This document shows, piece after piece, positions 26,182 through 34,965 of a stretch of 38,875 nt of DNA (the stretch's first letter is position 1; the number at the start of each line of letters is the position of its first letter). The notes beneath the pieces are model-generated. The model was not told the DNA's origin. It saw only the letters and a program-made list of their open reading frames with translations, and did no database searches. Source of the stretch: Acidimicrobiaceae bacterium. GTDB lineage: Bacteria; Actinomycetota; Acidimicrobiia; Acidimicrobiales; UBA8592. The position numbers and the translations under genes were made by a program. The stretch lies in assembly GCA_002712325.1 (NCBI GenBank), contig PATH01000011.1, positions 2,094 to 40,968 of the forward strand, given 5' to 3'.

Positions 26182-26799
26182 TTACTTGCTGTATAACTCA
26201 ACAATGAGTTGTTCTCGGATTGGTATATCTATTTGTTCTCGGATTGGTAAATCACGAACTTTTGCGCCAAGCCTGTCATCAGTAAGTTCAATCCAAGCTG
26301 GAGCTTCTCGATCTAAAACGTCATTATTCCATTGAATTACGATCATTCCCTTTGCTTTATCTCGTAAAGTGACTTCATCATCTTTTCGGAGTCTGTAGCT
26401 TGGAATATCCACTCTCTTACCATTTACTGAAACGTGACCATGGTTTACGAACTGCCGTGCTTGAGGGCGAGTAGAAGCCCATCCTGACCGGTATACGAAA
26501 TTATCCAAACGTAGTTCTAGGTATCGGAGCATGTTGTCGCCAGTTACACCATCTCTTCTGCTGGCTTCTTTGAATATATTTCGAAATTGCCTTTCAGTTA
26601 GCCCGTAGGTAAAGCGAGCCTTTTGTTTTTCTTGAAGTTGCACTTTATATTCAGATGCATTTCCTCTACGTCCGGTTCTGCCATGCTCACCTGGAGGATA
26701 TGGACGCTTTTCAAGTGCATCAGCTTCTCCTTTGGTGCCCCATATATTTGTTCCCAGTCGTCTAGAAACTCGGGCTTTAGGTCCTGTGTATCTAGACAT
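26182..26799 (-). CDS. rpsD: 30S ribosomal protein S4 (Cys-free form)
   Basis: This 205-residue uS4 protein nucleates assembly of the 30S 5' domain. It starts MSRYTGPKARVSRRLGTNIWG and has the S4 RNA-binding domain in LRLDNFVYRSGWASTRPQARQFVNHGHVSVNGKRV (about 91-125). It has no zinc-binding cysteines, so it is the C-minus paralogue type, whereas S14 and L36 in this window keep their cysteines. It lies 1 base from rpsK and 31 bases before rpoA. Confidence 0.97.
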   Translation of the reverse strand: MSRYTGPKARVSRRLGTNIWGTKGEADALEKRPYPPGEHGRTGRRGNASEYKVQLQEKQKARFTYGLTERQFRNIFKEASRRDGVTGDNMLRYLELRLDNFVYRSGWASTRPQARQFVNHGHVSVNGKRVDIPSYRLRKDDEVTLRDKAKGMIVIQWNNDVLDREAPAWIELTDDRLGAKVRDLPIREQIDIPIREQLIVELYSK

Positions 26800-27198
26800 T
26801 CAAACCCTCCGTCTTTTGACAACGGTGCATCCATTATGTGGGACTGGAGTGACATCCTTTATCCCAGTAACTTCAATTCCTGCTGTTTGAAGTGATCGAA
26901 TGGCTGTTTCTCTACCTGAACCCGGTCCCTTTACCTCAACATCAACTTTTCGGATGCCGTGGTCCATAGCTTTTCTTGCGCATTCCTCGGCAGCTAGCTG
27001 AGCAGCGAAAGGGGTGCTTTTCCTTGAACCCTTAAATCCTACGTTGCCAGCTGAAGCCCAGGCTAAAACGTTACCTTGCTGATCGCTGATAGACACGATT
27101 GTGTTGTTAAAAGAACTTTTGATATGCGCAACTCCGTGAGCAATATTCTTTCGTTCGCGTTTCTTTGGGCGCCGAGCACCAGAATTTTGTGTAGCCAT
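26800..27198 (-). CDS. rpsK: 30S ribosomal protein S11
   Basis: This 132-residue uS11 protein lies on the 30S platform near the mRNA exit. The conserved [21 protein letters not shown] (about 31-51), [11 protein letters not shown] and the end [17 protein letters not shown] are all present. It follows rpsM by 2 bases. It is complete and normal in length. Confidence 0.97.
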   Translation of the reverse strand: MATQNSGARRPKKRERKNIAHGVAHIKSSFNNTIVSISDQQGNVLAWASAGNVGFKGSRKSTPFAAQLAAEECARKAMDHGIRKVDVEVKGPGSGRETAIRSLQTAGIEVTGIKDVTPVPHNGCTVVKRRRV

Positions 27199-27200
27199 AA

Positions 27201-27578
27201 TTATTTGAGAACTTTCTTCTTGCCAGCAATTGTTTTCTTAGGGCCTTTTCGCGTGCGTGCGTTAGTGTGCGTTCGCTGACCACGCACAGGAAGACCTCGT
27301 CGGTGTCGTATACCTTGATAGCAACCGATTTCCATCTTTCGTTTGATATCCTGTTGAACTTCTCGTCGTAAGTCACCTTCTACACGGAGTTCCCCTTCGA
27401 TGTAGCTACGTAATTTGGCAACTTCATCGTCGGTTAAGTTCATCACACGAGTATTTTCGTTAATCTCTGTAGCTTCGCAAACATGAGATGCAAGGGTTCT
27501 GCCAATTCCATAAATATAGGTAAGGGAGATAACTGCTCTTTTTTCTCTTGGTATATCTACACCTGCAATACGTGCCAT
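27201..27578 (-). CDS. rpsM: 30S ribosomal protein S13
   Basis: This 125-residue uS13 protein forms the subunit bridge in the head and contacts P-site tRNA with its C-terminal tail. It starts [14 protein letters not shown], has the helix-two-turn-helix phrase YGIGRT and ends with the basic run [18 protein letters not shown]. It follows rpmJ by 2 bases in the usual infA-rpmJ-rpsM order. Confidence 0.97.
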   Translation of the reverse strand: MARIAGVDIPREKRAVISLTYIYGIGRTLASHVCEATEINENTRVMNLTDDEVAKLRSYIEGELRVEGDLRREVQQDIKRKMEIGCYQGIRHRRGLPVRGQRTHTNARTRKGPKKTIAGKKKVLK

Positions 27579-27580
27579 AC

Positions 27581-27697
27581 TTATCCTTGCCTTTGCTTGT
27601 GACGGGGATTAGCTGAACAAATTACGCGAACAACCCCACTGCGTCGGATGACACGGCATTTGTCGCACATTTTTTTTACACTTGTTCGAACTTTCAT
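27581..27697 (-). CDS. rpmJ: 50S ribosomal protein L36 (zinc-binding form)
   Basis: A 38-residue gene from ATG 27697 to TAA at 27583-27581. It starts [14 protein letters not shown] and ends RHKQRQG. The zinc ligands are the Cys pair in MCDKC, a third cysteine in VICS and His in NPRHKQ, so this is the C-plus form. The start is preceded by a modest GGATCC-type site. It sits between infA and rpsM as in most bacteria. Confidence 0.95.
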   Translation of the reverse strand: MKVRTSVKKMCDKCRVIRRSGVVRVICSANPRHKQRQG

Positions 27698-27718
27698 TGG
27701 ATCCTTTTCGACTTGACT

Positions 27719-27943
27719 CTATTTATACCTGTAGGTGATGCGACCACGTTCTAGGTCGTATGGCGTAAGCTCAACTTGCACTTTATCCCCAGGAAGTATG
27801 CGTATGTAATGCATTCTCATTTTGCCAGAAATATGAGCTAAGACTTTATGTCCGTTTTCTAGCTCCACTCTAAACATTGCGTTAGGGAGAGGTTCAACTA
27901 CAGTTCCCTCCATTACAATTGCATCTTCTTTTGATTTAGCCAG
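27719..27943 (-). CDS. infA: Translation initiation factor IF-1, apparent CTG start
   Basis: IF-1 blocks the ribosomal A site during initiation. The usual start methionine is replaced: reading from CTG at 27943-27941 gives (M)[15 protein letters not shown], which matches the conserved IF-1 N-terminus, and the total is 74 residues, near the usual 72-73. The CTG has AAGGAG 7 bases upstream, and an in-frame TAG lies two codons before it. The first ATG (27913) would remove ten residues of the conserved N-terminus and has no such ribosome site. The OB-fold body ([48 protein letters not shown]) is intact. Confidence 0.88.
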   Translation of the reverse strand: MAKSKEDAIVMEGTVVEPLPNAMFRVELENGHKVLAHISGKMRMHYIRILPGDKVQVELTPYDLERGRITYRYK

Positions 27944-28073
27944 TGTCTATCTCCTTACTAATTATTTGGTTTGGCACAGGTATTTCTGCGCGCAAAGCCA
28001 AATGAAAATCCTACCGGCATTACTGTCACTCCCCAACCCAAAGGGAATTTGATTCTGGTTATCTTTTGAGTCA
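27944..28073 (-). other. Gene-free gap between adk and infA where map is usually found
   Basis: This 130-base stretch holds no plausible coding gene. Methionine aminopeptidase (map), which lies between adk and infA in many actinobacteria, is missing. The gap contains a possible promoter (28008-28036) and a weak inverted repeat (TTTGGC and GCCAAA) closer to infA. Confidence 0.6.
28008..28036 (-). promoter_or_regulatory. infA: Possible sigma-70-type promoter for infA
   Basis: On the minus strand a TTGGGG (28036-28031) and a TAGGAT (28013-28008) are 17 bases apart, with 3 of 6 and 4 of 6 matches to the -35 and -10 consensus. It would drive infA-rpmJ-rpsM independently of the upstream spc operon. 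The match is weak and may be chance. Confidence 0.3.
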
Positions 28074-28631
28074 TTAAATATTTCTCTCTATTTCTTCTAT
28101 TACTCTCGTATGTACTTCAGTTTCAGTACCCAGACCGTCAATCACACATAAAATATTTTCACTCTCAAACCACTTAATTAAAGGAGCTGTCTCAGCTTCA
28201 TATAATTCAAGTCTTCTTGCAATGGCCTCTGGTGTATCATCTTCGCGACCTCGACTCATCATTCGCTGAGTTACTTCTTCAATTGAAACGTCTAAATTTA
28301 TTGCAAGTTTGAGACTTTCTCCAACTAGTTTTTTAAGCTCTGTAGCCTGACCGACAGTTCGCGGATAACCATCGAGGAGGAATCCCGAGTTCTGCACATC
28401 GTCTTTCGCTAGTCTCTCTGCGACTATTCCGTTAACCACCTCATCTGTTACAAGCCCGCCTGCGTCCATAATTGATTTTGCTTTGAGTCCAAGCTCTGTT
28501 CCCTCCTGCACTGCAGACCGCAGCATATCTCCAGTTGAAATATGAACGATTTGAAATCGTTCTGTGATACGGACTGCTTGTGTTCCTTTACCAGAACCTT
28601 GTCGTCCCAAAATGACCATACCTAGTGTCAT
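28074..28631 (-). CDS. adk: Adenylate kinase (short-lid type)
   Basis: This 185-residue enzyme interconverts 2 ADP with ATP and AMP. It has the P-loop GRQGSGKGTQA (about 9-19), the AMP-binding STGDMLR and the GYPRTVGQA phrase. The LID is the short actinobacterial version (RGREDDTPEAIARRL) without a zinc-finger insertion. The ATG at 28631 follows AGAGAGG; MVILGRQGSGKG at residue 5 is an alternative start. It follows secY by 24 bases. The length is normal for the short form. Confidence 0.96.
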   Translation of the reverse strand: MTLGMVILGRQGSGKGTQAVRITERFQIVHISTGDMLRSAVQEGTELGLKAKSIMDAGGLVTDEVVNGIVAERLAKDDVQNSGFLLDGYPRTVGQATELKKLVGESLKLAINLDVSIEEVTQRMMSRGREDDTPEAIARRLELYEAETAPLIKWFESENILCVIDGLGTETEVHTRVIEEIERNI

Positions 28632-28655
28632 GAATTACCTCTCTGTATATGACAA

Positions 28656-30005
28656 TTATTTCAAGAAACCCTCATAGTTTCTCATCATAAGTTGGCTATC
28701 AATTTGTTTCATTGTTTCTAGTGCAACTCCAACTGCGATCAATATGGAGATGCCACCAAAGGAGACTTGCCCTACATTTCCTTGATCAAGCACTTTTGCC
28801 AAAATGAATGTGGGTGCCAAAGCTACGAGCGCAATGAAAATTGCTCCAGCAAGTGTTATTCGATTTAGGATTTTGCCTAAGTAACGCTCGGTTTGAGGAC
28901 CTGGTCGAATGCCGGGAATAAATCCTCCTTGTTTGCGGATGTTGTCGGCCTGCTTTACTGGATCAAATGTGATGGCAGTGTAGAAGTAGGAAAACCCAAC
29001 AATTAGTAGCCCGAAGAAAAGGAGGTAAAAGGGGCTATCACTGACTACTAAATTGCTATCAATCCAGCTTTGAATGGACTCTCCCCAAGTTTTATTTGCT
29101 GGATCATTATCTGATGGAAGTACTGATACTAATAGTTGTGGCAGATAGAGGACCGAACTGGCGAAAATGATCGGAATCACTCCGGACTGGTTAACTTTAA
29201 GAGGTATGTAGGTGCTTTGTCCACCATATTGTTTGCGCCCGACTACACGTTTTGCAAACTGTACTGGTATTCGCCTTTGTCCCTGTTCTACGAAAACAAT
29301 TGCAACTAGCATCGCACCGAAAAGAATGATCACTCCTATTAAACCCCCCATACCAGCATCTGTTCTGACTAGGGCTCCTTGGTTCGGTAGAGCGGAAACC
29401 ACTGATGCAAAGATGATTAGTGACATTCCATTTCCTATGCCTTTTTGGCTGATTAGCTCTCCCATCCACATCAAAAGTGCGGTGCCTGCGGTAAGAGTTA
29501 ATACGACAAGAGCAACTCGTGGGGCTGTAAATTTGGGAAGTAGGTCGAGTTGGGTACCGCTGCTGGGGGCACTTCCAAAGCCTCCGCCTCCATTATGGAA
29601 AAGGAATGCGAAAGCAGTTGATTGGATTAGAGCAATACCTATCGTCAAATAACGGGTGGCTTGTGTGATTTTTCTTTGCCCGACTGCACCCATTTGCTGC
29701 CATTGTTCAACTCGGGGGATTACAACACCTAGAATTTGCATGATGATTGAAGCAGTTATGTAGGGCATGATCCCTAATGCAAAAATTGCGAATTGTGTTA
29801 AAGCCCCTCCTGAAAAGAGTCTCAGGAATGCTAAAGCGCCACCGTTTTCATCTGTAGTTTCTTTGAGTAACTGAATTGCGTCAATATCAATACCTGGAGC
29901 AGGAACAAAACAGCCGACACGGTACAAAGCAATCATTCCCAATGTGAATAAGACCTTATTTCGTAAGTCTTCAACACGAAACATGTTTAAAATGCTGGCT
30001 GCCAT
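28656..30005 (-). CDS. secY: Protein translocase subunit SecY
   Basis: This 449-residue protein is the channel of the Sec translocon, with about ten transmembrane helices. The first helix region (NKVLFTLGMIALYRVGCFVPAPGID, about 17-41), the plug region GGALTQFAIFALGIMPYITASIIMQ, the cytosolic loops and the C-terminal QLMMRNYEGFLK are all recognisable. It is complete and follows rplO by about 30 bases as in the spc operon. SecY genes often overlap adk expression, as here. Confidence 0.97.
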   Translation of the reverse strand: MAASILNMFRVEDLRNKVLFTLGMIALYRVGCFVPAPGIDIDAIQLLKETTDENGGALAFLRLFSGGALTQFAIFALGIMPYITASIIMQILGVVIPRVEQWQQMGAVGQRKITQATRYLTIGIALIQSTAFAFLFHNGGGGFGSAPSSGTQLDLLPKFTAPRVALVVLTLTAGTALLMWMGELISQKGIGNGMSLIIFASVVSALPNQGALVRTDAGMGGLIGVIILFGAMLVAIVFVEQGQRRIPVQFAKRVVGRKQYGGQSTYIPLKVNQSGVIPIIFASSVLYLPQLLVSVLPSDNDPANKTWGESIQSWIDSNLVVSDSPFYLLFFGLLIVGFSYFYTAITFDPVKQADNIRKQGGFIPGIRPGPQTERYLGKILNRITLAGAIFIALVALAPTFILAKVLDQGNVGQVSFGGISILIAVGVALETMKQIDSQLMMRNYEGFLK

Positions 30006-30035
30006 ATGTTTATCCTAGCTGGTAAGAATTGGGTC

Positions 30036-30524
30036 TCATCTGTTGGTTAATGCATTCCCTTTGGCAGGTGGTCGACCTTCTCCCCAAGGTTTTGGTAAAA
30101 TCGTGACGGTTCCTCCTGCAGCAGTAATACTTTCCGCAGCTGATTTTGAAAAAGCATGAGCTGAAACGTCAATTTTTGTTGAAATTTCTCCTCGTCCAAG
30201 AATCTTGACAAGAGAGTTCTTCCTAACAAGTCCTTTTTCATGTAGTGAACTTGGAGAGACCTCCGTCATTCCTGTTTCAGCAATTGTGTCTAGGTTAACT
30301 ACCTGATACTCGACACGGAAAGGGTTATTGAAGCCCCGCAATTTTGGAAGTCGGAGATGTAGCGGGTTTTGTCCGCCTTCAAATCCAACTCTGACCGTAT
30401 TTCGAGCTCGCTGCCCTTTCGATCCTCTTCCTGCTGTTTTTCCGCCTTTTCCGCCAATTCCTCGAGCAACGCGTTTCGATCTTTTATTTGACCCTTCAGG
30501 TGGCTGTAAGTCATGGATTTTCAT
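30036..30524 (-). CDS. rplO: 50S ribosomal protein L15
   Basis: This 162-residue uL15 protein starts MKIHDLQPPEGSNKRSKRVARGIGGKGGKTAGRG, with the conserved Gly-rich basic loop, and has FEGGQNPLHLRLPKLRGF. It is a late-assembling protein near the subunit core. It follows rpmD by 23 bases. Confidence 0.97.
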   Translation of the reverse strand: MKIHDLQPPEGSNKRSKRVARGIGGKGGKTAGRGSKGQRARNTVRVGFEGGQNPLHLRLPKLRGFNNPFRVEYQVVNLDTIAETGMTEVSPSSLHEKGLVRKNSLVKILGRGEISTKIDVSAHAFSKSAAESITAAGGTVTILPKPWGEGRPPAKGNALTNR

Positions 30525-30547
30525 GATATTCCTCTCAAAAAATGTTG

Positions 30548-30727
30548 TTAAGAAACTTCTTCGACTTCAATCAGATGTGGAACTGTATTGATCATTCCAC
30601 GAATCTCAGGTTTGTCGGGCAATGTATGCGACTTCCCTATTCTCCCTAAACCTAGTGCGCGAAGGGTTCCTCTTTGTTTTGGCTTTGATCCTATTGATGA
30701 ACGGATTTGAGTGACTTTTAATGCCAT
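30548..30727 (-). CDS. rpmD: 50S ribosomal protein L30
   Basis: A 59-residue gene from ATG 30727. The frame [21 protein letters not shown], then [25 protein letters not shown], is the full uL30 fold. An apparent longer upstream reading frame is only the overlapping rpsE sequence. The gene begins one base after the rpsE stop and is complete. Confidence 0.95.
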   Translation of the reverse strand: MALKVTQIRSSIGSKPKQRGTLRALGLGRIGKSHTLPDKPEIRGMINTVPHLIEVEEVS

Positions 30728-30728
30728 T

Positions 30729-31295
30729 TTACTTCTTCTCCAATTCGCGAACTGTGCGCTCTGATTCTTTATACGCTGTGAGCATTCCTCCTGGAACGAA
30801 CTCCTCTGCTGCGAGACCCCGTAGGCTAGCAATTTGGTCAGGTCGTTTGAGATTTCGTAGTCCATCTATAGTTGCTCTGGCAACGTTGATGTGGTTCGGA
30901 GATCCTAGTGATTTACATAAAACATCCCGAATTCCAGCTTCCTCTAGGATGATCCTCGCAGCACCGCCGGCTATTACTCCGGTACCAGGAGCTGCAGGTT
31001 TGAGCATTACACGTCCTGCGCCATTTTCTCCAATTATAGGGTGGGTCACAGTTGATCCTGCCATGGGAACTCGGAAGAGGTTTCGTTTTGCTTCTTCTGT
31101 TCCTTTTTGGATTGCTAAAGGTACTTCTTTTGCCTTTCCATATCCCAAACCAACACGGCCTTCCCCATCGCCGATTACTACAAGTGCTGTGAAGGAGAAC
31201 CTTCGTCCACCTTTCACAACTTTTGCTACTCGGTTAATGTGAATTACTCGAGAGTCTCGTAATTCGCCTGGTGCCTTTTCTTCATTCGTTTCCAT
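30729..31295 (-). CDS. rpsE: 30S ribosomal protein S5
   Basis: This 188-residue uS5 protein is at the mRNA entry site and is linked to decoding accuracy. It has the RNA-binding region [27 protein letters not shown] (about 17-43), [12 protein letters not shown] and GPGRVGGGV-like [25 protein letters not shown]. The ATG at 31295 overlaps the rplR stop by one base. The N-terminus is short and hydrophilic. It is complete. Confidence 0.96.
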   Translation of the reverse strand: METNEEKAPGELRDSRVIHINRVAKVVKGGRRFSFTALVVIGDGEGRVGLGYGKAKEVPLAIQKGTEEAKRNLFRVPMAGSTVTHPIIGENGAGRVMLKPAAPGTGVIAGGAARIILEEAGIRDVLCKSLGSPNHINVARATIDGLRNLKRPDQIASLRGLAAEEFVPGGMLTAYKESERTVRELEKK

Positions 31296-31660
31296 TAAAA
31301 TTCCAATCCTGATTCACGTGCTGCTTCAGCTACTGCAGCAACTCTTCCGTGGTACTGTAATCCACCCCTATCAAACACAATCGAGGAAATACCAGCAGAT
31401 TTAGCACGCTCTCCAATAAGCTTTCCAACTTTAGTTGCTGCCTCTTTTGACCCTGTATTACCTGATCGTATTTCTGGTTCAAGGCTCGAAGCAGAAACAA
31501 TAGTTTTTCCTTCTTCATCGTTAATAATCTGAGCAGAAATGTGACGGTTAGATCGAAAGACAGCAAGACGTGGTCTTGAGCCTGTCCCGTGAATTTTTCT
31601 CCTGAGTCGATTATGTCGCCTTATTCGCCCATCTCGTTTGTGTTTTGCTGCGTTAACCAT
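31295..31660 (-). CDS. rplR: 50S ribosomal protein L18
   Basis: This 121-residue uL18 protein binds 5S rRNA. The basic N-terminus ([39 protein letters not shown]) and the C-terminal [24 protein letters not shown] are family hallmarks. It overlaps rpsE by one base and follows rplF by 9. Confidence 0.97.
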   Translation of the reverse strand: MVNAAKHKRDGRIRRHNRLRRKIHGTGSRPRLAVFRSNRHISAQIINDEEGKTIVSASSLEPEIRSGNTGSKEAATKVGKLIGERAKSAGISSIVFDRGGLQYHGRVAAVAEAARESGLEF

Positions 31661-31669
31661 AGTTTCGCC

Positions 31670-32209
31670 CTACTTTGCTGTCTTTCCGGCTTTGCGGATT
31701 ATACGCTCACCAACGTAACGTATCCCTTTACCCTTGTAGGGTTCTGGTTTTTTGAGAGCCCTGATGTCAGCTGCAACTTGTCCAACTACTTGTTTGTCTA
31801 TGCCGCTGATGTTTATCTCTGTCTGAGATGGGACTTCTAACGTTATCCCCTCTGGAGCTGAGTATTGAACGGGGTGGCTAAAGCCAAGTTGGAGTTCTAA
31901 AGCATTGCTTCCCTTGGATTGAGCTCGATAACCAACGCCTACAAGCTCTAACTGCTTTTGATATCCTTCAGTTACCCCTAGAACCATATTGTTGACTAGG
32001 GACCTAATCAATCCATGAAGTGCCTTTGTCTCACGCAAATCATTATCTCTTTTGACAATAATGGTTTCATCTTCCTTTTGAACTTCAATCCCTTCTGGAA
32101 TCCTTTGTGCAAGTGTTCCTTTGGGTCCCTTAATTTCAACAGAATTCTCGGTAACTACGACCTCAACGCCAGATTTAATTTCAATTGGTGTTTTTCCTAT
32201 TCGTGACAT
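31670..32209 (-). CDS. rplF: 50S ribosomal protein L6
   Basis: The correct start is ATG 32209 (MSRIGKTPIEIKSGVEV, 179 residues), preceded by AAGAAGG; a longer frame reaching 32278 reads into rpsH and has no family support. Two repeated L6 domains are present, and the C-terminal signature PEPYKGKGIRYVGE is intact. L6 sits near the factor-binding site of the 50S subunit. Confidence 0.97.
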   Translation of the reverse strand: MSRIGKTPIEIKSGVEVVVTENSVEIKGPKGTLAQRIPEGIEVQKEDETIIVKRDNDLRETKALHGLIRSLVNNMVLGVTEGYQKQLELVGVGYRAQSKGSNALELQLGFSHPVQYSAPEGITLEVPSQTEINISGIDKQVVGQVAADIRALKKPEPYKGKGIRYVGERIIRKAGKTAK

Positions 32210-32219
32210 TTTTCCTTCT

Positions 32220-32624
32220 TTACCAGACGTAACACAGAATTTCGCCGCCCATTCGACGTTTCCGTGCCTCACGATCACTCATTAATCCTTGACTAGTTGA
32301 AACCACAGCAACTCCTAATCCACCAAGGACTCTTGGAATTTCAGTTGATTTCGAGTACACCCTTAAACCTGGCTTTGATACTCGTTTAATGCCAGAAATA
32401 ACTCGTGCTCGCGATGGCGAATATTTCATTTCTATAGTTAGAGTCTTTCCAGGTATCTCTTCATTCTCAGAGACGTTAAAGGCATTAATATAGCCTTCCT
32501 TGTGCAATAAGGTTGCTAGTGATTCTTTGAGCTTTGATGAAGGCATAGCGACATCATCATGCATTGCGGTATTCGCATTTCGAATTCTTGTTAGCATATC
32601 TGCTACTGGGTCTGTCATTGTCAT
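32220..32624 (-). CDS. rpsH: 30S ribosomal protein S8
   Basis: This 134-residue uS8 protein binds the 16S central domain and, in E. coli, represses the spc operon. It starts [16 protein letters not shown] (two Met codons six bases apart; either could be used) and ends [31 protein letters not shown]. It is complete. Autoregulation is inferred by analogy only. Confidence 0.97.
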   Translation of the reverse strand: MTMTDPVADMLTRIRNANTAMHDDVAMPSSKLKESLATLLHKEGYINAFNVSENEEIPGKTLTIEMKYSPSRARVISGIKRVSKPGLRVYSKSTEIPRVLGGLGVAVVSTSQGLMSDREARKRRMGGEILCYVW

Positions 32625-32638
32625 CTACTAATCACTCC

Positions 32639-32824
32639 CTACCAACTGGCCTTTGTCACGCCTGGTAAATCCCCTGCGTGTGCGAGTTCTCTCAGGCATA
32701 CTCTGCATAGGCCAAACTTGCGATATACAGACCGTGGGCGACCACAACGTCTGCATCGTGTGTATGCGCGTACTTTGTATTTTGGTGTCTTTTTCTGTTT
32801 GTTTACGAGAGCTTTCTTCGCCAT
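32639..32824 (-). CDS. rpsN: 30S ribosomal protein S14, zinc-binding type Z
   Basis: A 61-residue gene from ATG 32824 ([24 protein letters not shown]). A longer frame starting at 32893 is an artefact of the rplE end. Two CxxC pairs (CRRCGRP and CRVC) form the zinc site, so this is the short C-plus S14. It begins one base after rplE, in the standard spc order. Confidence 0.96.
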   Translation of the reverse strand: MAKKALVNKQKKTPKYKVRAYTRCRRCGRPRSVYRKFGLCRVCLRELAHAGDLPGVTKASW

Positions 32825-32825
32825 G

Positions 32826-33392
32826 TTAATTTTGTCCTTCTGTTCTGAATGGGAATGAAAATGATTCAAGAAGAGCTTTACCTTCTTGATCATTCTTAGC
32901 TGAGGTCACGATCGTTATGTCCATACCTCTTGTTGCATCTATTTTGTCGTAATCAATTTCTGGGAAAATCAGTTGTTCAGTTACACCAAACGTGTAGTTT
33001 CCATTTCCATCAAATGATTTGGGTGAGAGGCCCCTAAAGTCACGTACCCTAGGAATAGCTAGATTAATTAACCTGTCTAGAAACTCATACATTCTGTCCC
33101 CTCGAAGAGTAACTTTTGCTCCAATAGCGTTTCCTTCTCGGAGTTTGAATCCAGCTATTGACTTTTTTGCACGAGTTAGCATTGGCTTCTGACCTGTTAT
33201 TACGCTCAAATCAGAAATTGCCCCTTCAAGGAGAGATGATCTGGTAACCGCTTCGCCAACACCCATATTCACAACAATCTTGGTGATCTGAGGGACTTCC
33301 ATTATGTTAGATTTCTGAAGATCTTCTTTGAGTTTCATTCGGATCTGGTTATTGTATTGTTCTTTCAATCGCGGAACTAGTGATGTCGTCAT
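32826..33392 (-). CDS. rplE: 50S ribosomal protein L5
   Basis: This 188-residue uL5 protein binds 5S rRNA and contacts P-site tRNA. It has the conserved [11 protein letters not shown] (about 38-48), [21 protein letters not shown] and [10 protein letters not shown] phrases. It overlaps rplX by 1 base at the start. It is complete. Confidence 0.97.
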   Translation of the reverse strand: MTTSLVPRLKEQYNNQIRMKLKEDLQKSNIMEVPQITKIVVNMGVGEAVTRSSLLEGAISDLSVITGQKPMLTRAKKSIAGFKLREGNAIGAKVTLRGDRMYEFLDRLINLAIPRVRDFRGLSPKSFDGNGNYTFGVTEQLIFPEIDYDKIDATRGMDITIVTSAKNDQEGKALLESFSFPFRTEGQN

Positions 33393-33700
33393 TAGAGGTC
33401 AGCTCCTGTTCGTTTGCATATTCTTACTTTCGTTCCATTGCTGTCGAATCGATAACCAACACGAGTCGGTTTGCCATCTTCAGGGCTAATAATGGCTACG
33501 TTGGAGATATCAAGTGCCATTTCTTTATCAATGATTCCCCCTTGCATTGTTTCGCGAGTGGGTCGTTGATGCTTCTTAGAAATGTTCACACCTGTGACGA
33601 TAAGTTTTCCTTCTTTGGGGTACAAAAATGACACTTCCCCTTCTTTTCCTTTGTCTTTGCCAGCAAGGACAACGACCTTGTCACCTTTTCTAATCTTCAT
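33392..33700 (-). CDS. rplX: 50S ribosomal protein L24
   Basis: This 102-residue uL24 assembly-initiator protein has a KOW motif at the start ([23 protein letters not shown]) and the [12 protein letters not shown] phrase. It begins right after rplN and overlaps rplE by one base. Normal length. Confidence 0.97.
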   Translation of the reverse strand: MKIRKGDKVVVLAGKDKGKEGEVSFLYPKEGKLIVTGVNISKKHQRPTRETMQGGIIDKEMALDISNVAIISPEDGKPTRVGYRFDSNGTKVRICKRTGADL

Positions 33701-34069
33701 CTATAGAACCTCCGGTGCAAGGGAAACAATCCTCATGAATTGCTTGTCGCGCAATTCTCTACCTACGGGGCCGAAGATACGTGTACCTCTTGGCTGCCGT
33801 GCTTCGTTGATTAGTACTGCGGCATTTTCATCGAATCGTATATAAGAGCCATCCATTCTTCTGCTCTCTTTTTTGGTACGAACAACTACGCATTTAACAA
33901 CGTCACCTTTTTTAACCTGTGCACCCGGAATAGCATCTTTAACCGTTGCAACAAAAATATCTCCAATTGTTCCGTAACGCCTTTTGGATCCGCCAAGAAC
34001 TTTAATTACTAGTACTTCTTTTGCCCCGGAATTATCTGCAATTTTAAGACGTGATTCCTGTTGTATCAT
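33701..34069 (-). CDS. rplN: 50S ribosomal protein L14
   Basis: The start is ATG 34069 ([18 protein letters not shown], 122 residues), overlapping the rpsQ stop as ATGA. The conserved [13 protein letters not shown] and the end [28 protein letters not shown] are present. L14 forms an intersubunit bridge. The extra upstream residues of the longer frame belong to rpsQ. Confidence 0.97.
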   Translation of the reverse strand: MIQQESRLKIADNSGAKEVLVIKVLGGSKRRYGTIGDIFVATVKDAIPGAQVKKGDVVKCVVVRTKKESRRMDGSYIRFDENAAVLINEARQPRGTRIFGPVGRELRDKQFMRIVSLAPEVL

Positions 34070-34341
34070 CGGGCACGCTCCAGAATTTCCAAAATCCTCC
34101 ATCGTTTCTTCTTTGATAACGGTCGAGTCTCTTGGATACGGACCCTGTCTCCAACATTAAGATCGTTGTCAGAATCATGAACGAATAGCTTTTTTGTTCG
34201 TTGAACAGTTTTGTTATAACGACGGTGCCTTACTCGATCTACGATGGCTACCACTGCTGTTTTATCCATCGAGGTTGACACAACAAGTCCTTCTCGTATT
34301 TTTCTTGGATTAGATCGTATTTCGCTTTGATCATTCATCAT
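34066..34341 (-). CDS. rpsQ: 30S ribosomal protein S17
   Basis: ATG at 34341 ([18 protein letters not shown]; the next codon is also ATG) gives 91 residues. The OB-fold phrases [14 protein letters not shown] and [21 protein letters not shown] are clear. It overlaps rpmC and rplN by a few bases. Its N-terminus is slightly longer and more hydrophilic than usual. Confidence 0.95.
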   Translation of the reverse strand: MMNDQSEIRSNPRKIREGLVVSTSMDKTAVVAIVDRVRHRRYNKTVQRTKKLFVHDSDNDLNVGDRVRIQETRPLSKKKRWRILEILERAR

Positions 34342-34549
34342 TACTCTCCAGTGCTTCTGCTGCGGCAATCTCTCGTGCACGCAATTCTGTCATTGCACGT
34401 GCAACTTCTTTCTTTACTTCTTTTATTCGGCTGAAGTTGTCTAGCTGACCTGTAACAAGTTGAAATCTGAGGTTAAAGAGCTCTTCTTTGGAGTCATTGA
34501 GCGCTTCGATGAGGTCTCCATCATTTATATCTTTTAGATCTTTAGCCAT
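34331..34549 (-). CDS. rpmC: 50S ribosomal protein L29
   Basis: This 72-residue uL29 protein lies at the exit tunnel and helps dock trigger factor and SRP. It has KEELFNLRFQLVTGQLDNFSRIKEVKKEVARAMTELRARE. It shares one base with the rplP stop at its start and overlaps rpsQ at its end. Confidence 0.96.
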   Translation of the reverse strand: MAKDLKDINDGDLIEALNDSKEELFNLRFQLVTGQLDNFSRIKEVKKEVARAMTELRAREIAAAEALESNDE

Positions 34550-34965
34550 TAGAATCCTTCCTTTCTGCTAACAAACTTTGCTTTTATTGGAAGTTTCTGT
34601 ATTGCGCGATTTATTGCTTGCCTTGCGATCTCTTCGTCGGGATAGGACAATTCAAACAAGACTCGTCCTGGGCGGACTACAGCAACCCAGCGTTCTACGT
34701 TTCCTTTTCCTGAACCCATTCGTGTTTCAGCAGGCTTTTCTGTAACTGGTTTGTCTGGAAAGATATTTATCCAAACCTTACCGCCACGCTTAATATGTCT
34801 AGTCATAGCAATACGAGCAGCTTCAATTTGCCTTGCGGTGATCCACCCAGGCTCTAAAGCTTGTATGCCGAAGTCGCCAAAGGAAACTTCGTTTCCTCCT
34901 TTAGCATTACCTTTCATACGCCCACGATGGTGTTTTCTGTGCGCTACTTTTCTTGGCATTAACAT
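34549..34965 (-). CDS. rplP: 50S ribosomal protein L16
   Basis: This 138-residue uL16 protein organises the A-site region of the 50S subunit. It starts [24 protein letters not shown] and has the conserved [23 protein letters not shown]. The start overlaps the rpsC stop by one base (TGATG). It is complete. Confidence 0.97.
   Translation of the reverse strand: MLMPRKVAHRKHHRGRMKGNAKGGNEVSFGDFGIQALEPGWITARQIEAARIAMTRHIKRGGKVWINIFPDKPVTEKPAETRMGSGKGNVERWVAVVRPGRVLFELSYPDEEIARQAINRAIQKLPIKAKFVSRKEGF

Noticed and set aside
27107-27376. Other-frame reading frames across rpsK/rpsM and many similar frames on the plus strand of the ribosomal block
   Set aside because: They overlap highly conserved genes, have no family signature and no ribosome sites.
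32210-32278. N-terminal extension of L6
   Set aside because: The extra residues are read from the rpsH end, do not resemble L6, and the ATG at 32209 has a proper ribosome site.
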